From contig NZ_LRML01000002.1 in assembly GCF_001647285.1 (NCBI RefSeq), positions 124,001-188,000 of the forward strand: DNA of 64,000 bases. Reading direction: 5' to 3'. The first letter of the stretch is position 1; the number at the start of each line of letters is the position of its first letter. Position numbers and translations under genes: made by a program. The notes under the pieces are model-generated. The model had not been told where the DNA came from. It saw only the letters and a list, made by a program, of their open reading frames with translations, and searched no databases. Origin of the DNA: Rufibacter roseus (lineage in GTDB: Bacteria > Bacteroidota > Bacteroidia > Cytophagales > Hymenobacteraceae). Of the stretch, positions 19,560 to 26,104 are shown one piece after another.

Positions 19560-19606
19560 ATACTTTTCAGGGAGCCATCATTAGAGGCAACACGTCACAG
19601 AAAGAA

Positions 19607-20257
19607 GTGGCGCTGATTTTTACTGGCCATGAGTTTGCCGATGGCTACGCCACCATTAGGAAGGTATTGCGAGAACACCAGGCAAAAGCATCCTTTTTCC
19701 TGACTGGAGACTTTTACCGAAACCCGGCTTTCAAAAAAGTAATTAAAGGGCTGAAGAAAGACGGGCATTATTTAGGCGCACATTCTGATAAACATCTGCT
19801 ATACGCAGATTGGGGCAATCGGGACTCATTGCTGGTTTCTAAAGGGCAGTTTGTAGTAGACCTTTACGCCAACTATGCTGAGATGGCTCGGTTTGGCATA
19901 ACCCAGCAAGATGCCCCATTTTTCTTGCCGCCTTATGAATGGTATAACTCTACCATTGCTGACTGGACAGAAGAATTGGGTTTTACTCTCATAAATTACT
20001 CGCCAGGCACCCTCTCCCACGCCGACTACACTTATCCTAGCCTTGGTAAACAATACCGCAGTAGCAATGAAATTTTAGAATCAATTTTAAATAGAGAAAA
20101 GAAAGATGCCAAGGGGCTCAACGGTTATCTGCTCCTCTTGCACCTGGGTACCGACCCCGCCCGCACTGACAAATTGTATCACCACTTATACACGCTAATG
20201 CGGGAGTTAGAATCTAGAGGGTATCGTTTTGTCTCTATTGCCGAAGCCTTGGATTAG
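19607..20257 (+). CDS. Polysaccharide deacetylase (NodB) domain, probably fused to GH9 by frameshift
   Basis: The frame from GTG 19607 gives 216 residues, but the domain really begins upstream. Read from 19556 it adds VDTFQGAIIRGNTSQKE, a natural lead-in with no start codon, so the part before 19607 makes sense only as a continuation of GH9. NodB features are LIFTGHEFADG (motif 1 region, modified from the usual TFDDG), FFLTGDF and HSDKH (the HxxxH metal site). The C-terminal LLLLHLGTDP and the final GYRFVSIAEAL are typical of the domain. It has no signal peptide of its own. It would deacetylate a polysaccharide outside the cytoplasm if made as the fusion. Confidence 0.75.
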   Translation: MALIFTGHEFADGYATIRKVLREHQAKASFFLTGDFYRNPAFKKVIKGLKKDGHYLGAHSDKHLLYADWGNRDSLLVSKGQFVVDLYANYAEMARFGITQQDAPFFLPPYEWYNSTIADWTEELGFTLINYSPGTLSHADYTYPSLGKQYRSSNEILESILNREKKDAKGLNGYLLLLHLGTDPARTDKLYHHLYTLMRELESRGYRFVSIAEALD

Positions 20258-20264
20258 ATTATCT

Positions 20265-20303
20265 TGTTTTAGGGCCAGTTTTCATAAAATAAGCCAAAAA
20301 CAG
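20265..20303. repeat. TGTTTT-type intergenic palindrome
   Basis: TGTTTTAGGGCC and AAGCCAAAAACA arms with loop AGTTTTCATAAAAT, starting about 8 bp after the deacetylase stop. Confidence 0.7.
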
Positions 20304-20388
20304 TGTCTAACATTTACTTTTCTAATGAAAATTGATACTTTACAGGCAGCATTCGCTACTCTAATTTCTTACCTTAAATGTTACGGCC

Positions 20389-21111
20389 ATGGCAATTCCT
20401 TTGTATGAAAAATCATCGATCAAAGAAATTGAGGAACGCTTTGATCAGGATGTAGAGAGATTTGCAAACCTGGAGACTGGACAGCTTTCTACCATTGACG
20501 CCCCACTTTGTTTAGAGCTGATCACAGAGGCCGCCCTCTATTCCACTCCACAGGCTCACCGTTTGCTGGACGTGGGCTGCGGCGCGGGAAACTTTACTTT
20601 GAAGATGCTCTCTAAAATACCAGATTTAGATTGCACGCTGCTCGATTTAAGCCAGCCAATGTTGGACAAAGCCAAAGAAAGGGTGCTGCCTAAAACCGCA
20701 GGAAAAGTAGGGACGCTGCGGGGAGATATCAGAGAGATCATATTTCCGGAGCACCAATATGACATTATTCTGGCTGGCGCTGTGCTACATCACCTTAGAG
20801 ACGAAGAAGACTGGGAGTTTGTGTTTCAGAAGCTTTACAACGCCCTGCGCGAAGGCGGATCGCTTTGGATTTCTGATTTAGTGGTGCATGATTCGCCGGA
20901 GATAAACAAGATGTTCTGGCAACGATATGCAGACTATTTAACCAGTGTAGGCGGACCAGAGTACACTGATCTTGTGCTGGCTTATATTGAGAAAGAAGAC
21001 TCGCCGCGGTCGGTGAGCTTTCAGCTGGAACTACTGCAGAAAGTTGGTTTCCGGCAAACGGAGCTATTACATAAAAATGGCTGTTTTGCCGCTTTCGGGG
21101 CTGTGAAATAA
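20389..21111 (+). CDS. Class I SAM-dependent methyltransferase
   Basis: A 240-residue Rossmann-fold methyltransferase. Motif I is LLDVGCGAGNFT (about 63-74), the acidic residue after beta-2 is in TLLDLS, and motif IV is around DIILAGAVLHHL. The substrate cannot be told from sequence. It is a single gene, convergent with ung across a strong palindrome. Confidence 0.87.
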   Translation: MAIPLYEKSSIKEIEERFDQDVERFANLETGQLSTIDAPLCLELITEAALYSTPQAHRLLDVGCGAGNFTLKMLSKIPDLDCTLLDLSQPMLDKAKERVLPKTAGKVGTLRGDIREIIFPEHQYDIILAGAVLHHLRDEEDWEFVFQKLYNALREGGSLWISDLVVHDSPEINKMFWQRYADYLTSVGGPEYTDLVLAYIEKEDSPRSVSFQLELLQKVGFRQTELLHKNGCFAAFGAVK

Positions 21112-21114
21112 TTC

Positions 21115-21157
21115 AGCTGTTTTGGGGCTGTTTTTTGAAAAACAGCCCAAAACAGCT
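21115..21157. repeat. TGTTTT-type palindrome, near-perfect
   Basis: 20-bp arms from AGCTGTTTT to AAAACAGCT with one bulged G and a 2-nt apex. It fills the 48-bp gap between the convergent methyltransferase and ung genes, starting 3 bp after the first stop. Confidence 0.85.
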
Positions 21158-21159
21158 CC

Positions 21160-21822
21160 TTACCATTCAACTTCTGGCTTTCCATGCTCGCGCAGGTAAG
21201 CATTGGTTTTGCTGAAGTGCCTAGTACCAAAGAATCCTTTATCCGCGGCAAACGGAGACGGATGAGCCGCTTTTAGCACCAAATGCTTTTTCTCGTCAAT
21301 AATCTGACCTTTCTTTTGGGCATAGGCTCCCCACAGCAAGAACACCACGTTTTCTTTTAAATCTGATACTTTCTGAATGACGGCATCGGTGAACTCTTCC
21401 CAGCCCTTTTTCTGGTGAGACCCTGCCTGATGCGCCCTAACCGTTAGCGTTGCGTTCAGCAGAAGTACCCCCTGCTCTGCCCATCTTTCCAAATTTCCAG
21501 AGCGAGGTATTGGCTTGCCCAAATCAGACTCTATCTCTTTAAATATGTTAAGTAGCGAAGGTGGTGTACGCAATCCCTCAGATACTGAAAATGCCAAACC
21601 ATTCGCTTGCCCTTTGCCATGGTAAGGGTCTTGCCCTAAGATTACTACCCGTACTTTATCAAAAGGACATTCTTCAAAGGCATGAAAGATCTGTTTCCCG
21701 GCCGGATATACTTCTGTGGTAGCATATTCTTCTTTAATGAATTGGACCAACTGCTTGAAATAGGGCTTCTCAAACTCCTCTTTCAGTACCTTTTGCCAAC
21801 TGTCTTCAATTTTTACCTGCAT
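21160..21822 (-). CDS. ung: Uracil-DNA glycosylase (Ung)
   Basis: Excises uracil from DNA to start base-excision repair. The catalytic-water motif GQDPYHGKGQANGLAFSV carries the Asp, and the C-terminal HPSPFAADKGFFGTRHFSKTN carries the catalytic His and DNA-intercalation loop. The 220 residues are normal for family 1. Monocistronic; only 2 bp separate its stop from the palindrome. Confidence 0.96.
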   Translation of the reverse strand: MQVKIEDSWQKVLKEEFEKPYFKQLVQFIKEEYATTEVYPAGKQIFHAFEECPFDKVRVVILGQDPYHGKGQANGLAFSVSEGLRTPPSLLNIFKEIESDLGKPIPRSGNLERWAEQGVLLLNATLTVRAHQAGSHQKKGWEEFTDAVIQKVSDLKENVVFLLWGAYAQKKGQIIDEKKHLVLKAAHPSPFAADKGFFGTRHFSKTNAYLREHGKPEVEW

Positions 21823-21930
21823 ATAAGATGTGCTTTTTTAAGATTTTAGCGTATTTTTAGGCAAGAATCCGGCTGGTTAAACTTATTTGCCAGATAGGCT
21901 GTTCCTCATATTACTTACATTAAGGTGCAC

Positions 21931-22317
21931 ATGGATACGAAAACAACACAAGGAGTAACCGTTCACGTAACGACGAACTACCTTCCGGACTATTCCAGCC
22001 CGGCCCAACAGCACTTTGTCTTCGCTTACAAGATTACCATTGAGAACAACAGCGAATTTACGGTAAAGTTATTACGCCGCCACTGGCATATATACGATTC
22101 TAATAACGAAGTACGAGAGGTAGAGGGAGAAGGTGTAGTTGGGCAGCAACCCGTTTTAGAACCTGGTGAAAGCCATCAGTACGTTTCTGGTTGTAATTTA
22201 AAGACCAGCATTGGCAAAATGGCTGGCTCTTACCTGATGGAACGCCTGGTAGATGGCAAACAGTTTAATGTGTCTATTCCGGAGTTTACGCTTATCATTC
22301 CTTACAAGCTTAATTAA
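21931..22317 (+). CDS. apaG: ApaG (DUF525) protein
   Basis: A 128-residue ApaG/DUF525 beta-sandwich. Family features are VTTNYLPDYSSP, HFVFAYKITIENNS, LLRRHWHIYDSN and the closing GSYLMERLVDGKQF. The biochemical role is unsettled; in enterobacteria it is associated with Co/Mg homeostasis. ATG 21931 is preferred over an in-frame GTG two codons earlier. The next gene starts 14 bp after the stop. Confidence 0.92.
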   Translation: MDTKTTQGVTVHVTTNYLPDYSSPAQQHFVFAYKITIENNSEFTVKLLRRHWHIYDSNNEVREVEGEGVVGQQPVLEPGESHQYVSGCNLKTSIGKMAGSYLMERLVDGKQFNVSIPEFTLIIPYKLN

Positions 22318-22331
22318 CCCAACCTCATTCT

Positions 22332-23117
22332 TTGCCGCCACTTGCTCTCTTTTACCGGTACGTTTCTTTCTGGATGCGCTCAGGGAACGCCCATGGCTTA
22401 CATTCTCCCTTCGTTTTTAACCTCTACTGCTTTATTATACACCATGATGGGTATTTCCCGGCCTATGATACGGTAGAAGTACTTAGAGATGAACTTCTAG
22501 AGGACAAGACGGTGCTGGAGGTCACAGACTTTGGAGCTGGATCACACACCGGTAAAACCAAAAAGCGGAAAGTGTCAGACATTGTCCGTACAGCCGCAAA
22601 ACCTCCTCGCCTAGGTAAGTTGCTCTTTAGGCTTGCGAATCATTTTAAACCGGCAACAATTCTTGAATTGGGCACTTCACTAGGCCTTACTACCAGCTAC
22701 TTAGCTTCAGCCCGTAAAACCGCACAGGTCTATACGCTAGAAGGCTGCCCAGCCATAGCTGCGCAGGCTCGTGCTAATTTTGAGAAGCTAAGGTTACAGA
22801 ATGTGCAACTGGTTGAAGGCAATATAAATACCACCTTGCCTCAGGTTTTGGAGAAAGTAGAGAGTTTAGATTTTGCTTTCTTTGACGGGAACCACAGATT
22901 AGAACCTACCCTCCGCTATTTTGAAGCTTGCCTCACGAAAGCGCATGAAGGCAGTGTTTTTATTTTTGACGATATCTATTGGTCTGGTGAAATGGTGGAG
23001 GCCTGGCAAAAAATAAAGCAGCACCCGCAGGTGCTGCTTACCGTTGATCTCTTCTATATAGGCCTTGTCTTCTTCAGAACAAATCAGCCCAAACAGCATT
23101 TCACGTTAAGATTTTAA
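22332..23117 (+). CDS. O-methyltransferase-like SAM-dependent methyltransferase
   Basis: A 261-residue protein with the N-terminal WMRSGNAHGLHSPFVFNLY segment that I associate with a Bacteroidota methyltransferase family. Motif I is ILELGTSLGLTTSYLA, followed by VYTLEG and DFAFFDGNHR as in catechol O-methyltransferase-like enzymes. The start is a TTG at 22332: there is no ATG upstream, and the first internal Met would remove conserved residues. Its substrate is unknown. It is probably cotranscribed with apaG. Confidence 0.8.
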   Translation: MPPLALFYRYVSFWMRSGNAHGLHSPFVFNLYCFIIHHDGYFPAYDTVEVLRDELLEDKTVLEVTDFGAGSHTGKTKKRKVSDIVRTAAKPPRLGKLLFRLANHFKPATILELGTSLGLTTSYLASARKTAQVYTLEGCPAIAAQARANFEKLRLQNVQLVEGNINTTLPQVLEKVESLDFAFFDGNHRLEPTLRYFEACLTKAHEGSVFIFDDIYWSGEMVEAWQKIKQHPQVLLTVDLFYIGLVFFRTNQPKQHFTLRF

Positions 23118-23119
23118 TC

Positions 23120-23175
23120 AATGATTAATGAACAATGAGTAATGACTAATGACTAATCATTGTTCATTAATCATT
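23120..23175. repeat. 19-bp perfect inverted repeat of A/T-rich words
   Basis: Arms 23120-23138 and 23157-23175 are exact reverse complements (AATGATTAATGAACAATGA), with an 18-bp spacer of GTAATGACTAATGACTAA. The vocabulary matches the 31-bp repeat at 6033-6181. It fills the gap between two convergent genes. Confidence 0.85.
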
Positions 23176-23180
23176 ACTCA

Positions 23181-23993
23181 TTAAAGTATTGCTTTTCTGA
23201 TTTTCAGCAGCCTTTCCAGCAGGCCTTCCAGGTTAGACAGTTGTAGCATGTTGGCTCCGTCTGACTTGGCCGTTTGTGGGGTTGGGTGAGTTTCAATAAA
23301 CAAACCATCCGCGCCCACGGCAATAGCGGCTTTGGCAATGGTTTCTATTAAGGCTGGCCTACCCCCGGTTACACCTGAAGATTGGTTTGGCTGCTGCAGT
23401 GAATGCGTTACATCCATTACCACAGGCACCTGGTTTTCGCGCATGGCTGGAATGTTTCGGAAGTCCACGACTAAATCTGAATAACCGAAGGAATTGCCCC
23501 TGTCAGTCAGAATAACATTGTTGTTCCCCGACTCCCGTATTTTCTCCACGGCAAACTTCATAGACTCACCAGACAAGAACTGTCCTTTCTTTACGTTCAC
23601 TACCTTGCCTGTTTGGGCGGCGGCAATCAACAAATCTGTTTGGCGGCAAAGAAAAGCAGGAATCTGAAGCACATCTACATATTCGGCAGCTAAGGCCGCC
23701 TCATGGGTTTCATGTATGTCGGTAACGGTGGGTATGTCAAAAGTCTGACTTACCTTGGCCAGTATTTTCAACGCCTTCTCATCACCAATGCCCGTAAAAG
23801 AATCAAGCTTTGAACGGTTTGCTTTCCGGTAAGACCCTTTAAAAATAAGCGGTATCTGCAGACGGTCAGAAATACGCACAAGTTCTTCGGCTATTTCCAA
23901 GGCCATTTCCTCGCCTTCAATGGCACAGGGTCCAGCCATCAAAAAAAAGTTACCGGATTCAGTATGTTTTAATTTAGGAATATGATAGGTCAT
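23181..23993 (-). CDS. kdsA: 3-deoxy-8-phosphooctulonate synthase (KdsA)
   Basis: Condenses PEP with arabinose 5-phosphate to KDO-8-phosphate for lipopolysaccharide. Visible motifs are AGPCAIEGEE, FKGSYRKANRS, TDIHET, QIPAFLCRQTDL, VKKGQFL and LTDRGNSFGY. C23 occupies the position that is Cys in metal-dependent (Aquifex-type) enzymes and Asn in E. coli KdsA, so the metal-dependent class is inferred. The 270 residues are normal. It confirms an LPS-bearing Gram-negative cell. Confidence 0.95.
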   Translation of the reverse strand: MTYHIPKLKHTESGNFFLMAGPCAIEGEEMALEIAEELVRISDRLQIPLIFKGSYRKANRSKLDSFTGIGDEKALKILAKVSQTFDIPTVTDIHETHEAALAAEYVDVLQIPAFLCRQTDLLIAAAQTGKVVNVKKGQFLSGESMKFAVEKIRESGNNNVILTDRGNSFGYSDLVVDFRNIPAMRENQVPVVMDVTHSLQQPNQSSGVTGGRPALIETIAKAAIAVGADGLFIETHPTPQTAKSDGANMLQLSNLEGLLERLLKIRKAIL

Positions 23994-24056
23994 GTTATGT
24001 ATCAGTAACAGTAGTCAATGGTCAGATTTCATACTTAAGATTTACAGTCCAGGCTG

Positions 24057-24095
24057 CTGTTTTGGCTTATTTTCATAAAAACGGAGCTAAAACAG
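24057..24095. repeat. TGTTTT-type intergenic palindrome
   Basis: CTGTTTTGGCT and AGCTAAAACAG arms around TATTTTCATAAAAACGG, between kdsA and the TPMT-like gene. Confidence 0.75.
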
Positions 24096-24167
24096 ACTTT
24101 ATTAAGAAGCATGAAGCCCCTACTTTTCCCCTAACCGTTGCTCAAAAGTAAGCAAAATACAGCAAGA

Positions 24168-24785
24168 CTACGCCATAAACTGCGGCCGCTCCTTTCTTTG
24201 CAATACCATAAAAATTTCTCTCCCCTGCCTAGGCTCAATAGAGTTATAACAGGGTTCAAAATGCCTGAAGTGAAAGTACGGCTCAAAGTATGCCTGATAT
24301 TCAAAGGCTGATCCCCCGAACGGTGGCCCTTGTCTGTCAAATTCGGTAGAAAACAATACTCCTGCTAATTTCCCATTGGGTTTTAGCACCTGAAAGACTT
24401 GTCGGGCATAATTAGACCTCCAACCGCGGGGCAAAGCACAAAAAAAAGTTTGTTCTAAAACCAGATCATACTGTTCATTTTCCATGTCAAAGAAATCTTT
24501 CTGCAGAAGATGTTCTTTTGGGAAATCTGGCACTCTGGAGGCAAAATTTTGCAAAGGCTCGGAGGCAAAATCTAAGAGATGCACCTTTGAAAAGCCGTTC
24601 CGGTGCAAATATTCTGCTTCGTAGCCGTTTCCACCACCAGGTATTAATATTTTAATCTCCTTGTCTTCCAGCTGGTCTATGTAGCTTTTTAAAGGAGTGG
24701 TTACAGCACCGGCATCCCAGCCAGTTTGTCCGGACTGGTAGCGCGCTGACCAATATTCTGAGGTTAAGTTTAGTTCTTCTTGCAT
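24168..24785 (-). CDS. TPMT-family S-methyltransferase
   Basis: A 205-residue thiopurine-methyltransferase-superfamily enzyme, probably acting on a small thiol, selenium or halide acceptor. Features are the N-terminal YWSARYQSGQTGWDAGAVT, SAM motif ILIPGGGNGYEAEYL, and LEQTFFCALPRGWRSNYA. The start is set at ATG 24785; a TTG four codons earlier is less likely. It is divergent from the coiled-coil gene at 24897. Confidence 0.85.
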   Translation of the reverse strand: MQEELNLTSEYWSARYQSGQTGWDAGAVTTPLKSYIDQLEDKEIKILIPGGGNGYEAEYLHRNGFSKVHLLDFASEPLQNFASRVPDFPKEHLLQKDFFDMENEQYDLVLEQTFFCALPRGWRSNYARQVFQVLKPNGKLAGVLFSTEFDRQGPPFGGSAFEYQAYFEPYFHFRHFEPCYNSIEPRQGREIFMVLQRKERPQFMA

Positions 24786-24896
24786 AGCTTCAAGCAAGTA
24801 TTTTATTCGGTTATTTGCAAAGGATAGATAGAACCGTATTTTTGTAAGAATACGTATTGCTGGAAAAACAATTAACTACCCCGCACAGACCACGCC

Positions 24897-25838
24897 ATGG
24901 CGACAGAGACAACAGAAAAGGATAGCAACCGCAAATTGTTAGTAGTAGGATTGATCATTGTGCTTTTAAGCATAAACGGCATCCTGATCTACATGCAGCA
25001 GCAAAAAACAAGAGAAAACGAGGAGCAGCAAGAAATCATAAAGGTGAAGAGCACAGAGCTTGAAAACCAAATTAAGGTTTACGAAGCTCTTAAAGCAGAC
25101 TATGAACGTCAGAGTGAGGAATTAAGATCTATGGGTCTTTCCAATGATTCTTTGCAAACACGCATTGCTGCCATTACCGCTGATCTGAACCAACTGCGTT
25201 CTTTTAGAAATAGCTCCTTTACCTTGGCAGACCAGCAACGCTTTAAGCAGCAAGCAGAAAATCTGCGCTTGGCGTTACAGCGGAAAGATGAGGAAATGGC
25301 CAAGCTGCAGGACGCCAATGAAGAGTTATTTTCTGAAGTTACAGGTCTTAAAACTACTCAGAACAGGCTTTCAGACTCCATTAACAAAATTACCAGCACC
25401 AACCAGGAGCTAGAGCAAAAAGTAGCGCTAGCCTCTAAACTGGAGGCGCAGAACATACAGGTTACAATCATCAACTCCAGAGGCAAAGAAAAAGAAGACT
25501 CTGACGAAGAGTACAAAGCCAAACGCGTAGACAAAATAAAAGTAGCTTTCAAGCTAGGCAAAAATGAAGTGGCCCCAAAAGGAAGCAAAGAAATAATGAT
25601 GCGTTTGATTGAACCAGACGGATCAGCTCTTTATAATCTGGCTACCGGCTCCGGTACCTTTGACTATGAAGGCAAAGAGCAGTTCTATACCGCTAAACGT
25701 GATATAGTATTTGATAACACACAGCAACAGGTTAGCTTTATCTATTCTAAAGGAGCTCCTTATAAACAAGGAAAACATACCATTGAACTATACTCAGATG
25801 GTTACCTCATAGGCACCTCTTCTTTTACATTGAAATAG
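24897..25838 (+). CDS. Membrane-anchored coiled-coil protein
   Basis: A 313-residue protein of unknown function. One N-terminal transmembrane helix (about 13-32) is followed by a long heptad-rich coiled coil (about 35-185). The C-terminal globular part (about 195-313) is beta-rich and contains KIKVAFKLGKNEVAPKGSKEI and YSKGAPYKQGKHTIELYSDG. The topology suggests a periplasmic C-terminus tethered to the inner membrane. A strong terminator follows. Confidence 0.82.
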   Translation: MATETTEKDSNRKLLVVGLIIVLLSINGILIYMQQQKTRENEEQQEIIKVKSTELENQIKVYEALKADYERQSEELRSMGLSNDSLQTRIAAITADLNQLRSFRNSSFTLADQQRFKQQAENLRLALQRKDEEMAKLQDANEELFSEVTGLKTTQNRLSDSINKITSTNQELEQKVALASKLEAQNIQVTIINSRGKEKEDSDEEYKAKRVDKIKVAFKLGKNEVAPKGSKEIMMRLIEPDGSALYNLATGSGTFDYEGKEQFYTAKRDIVFDNTQQQVSFIYSKGAPYKQGKHTIELYSDGYLIGTSSFTLK

Positions 25839-25858
25839 TTGTTTTAGAACTGTATTAC

Positions 25859-25900
25859 AAAAAAGAGCCCCAAAACGAAATCGTTTTGGGGCTCTTTTTT
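25859..25900. terminator. Perfect 20-bp-arm terminator
   Basis: Arms at 25859-25878 and 25881-25900 pair perfectly (core AAAGAGCCCCAAAACGA) with a 2-nt apex and a T-run. A decayed TGTTTT-type left half (GTTGTTTTAGAACTG) precedes it. Confidence 0.9.
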
Positions 25901-25901
25901 T

Positions 25902-26104
25902 GAAATGAGTGATTATGTGAAGGAATGAGTGAATGAATAATAGTTGTGGCTTTTAGTTAGAATTCGCAACAACGGAGAGAGTTTATGGCTTGTTCAGTAG
26001 GCGCTTAACCAAGTACCTGTTAACACAAGCGAATGCTTACACAAGAAGCTGTTCCTACCAAATTCATTCATAAATTCTCTCACCCACTCCTTCACTCATT
26101 CATC
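25902..26104. repeat. Imperfect inverted repeat of GAATGAGTGAA words
   Basis: Left arm 25902-25940 contains GTGAAGGA and GAATGAGTGAA. The right arm (about 26061-26104) contains their exact complements TCCTTCAC (26088-26095) and TTCACTCATTC (26091-26101) in rearranged order. The 120-bp centre has no gene. It lies between two convergent genes. Confidence 0.65.

Noticed and set aside
23118-23185. Possible short CRISPR-like repeat array (AATGA words)
   Set aside because: There are no unique spacers or regular period; it is a single inverted repeat and no cas gene is present.
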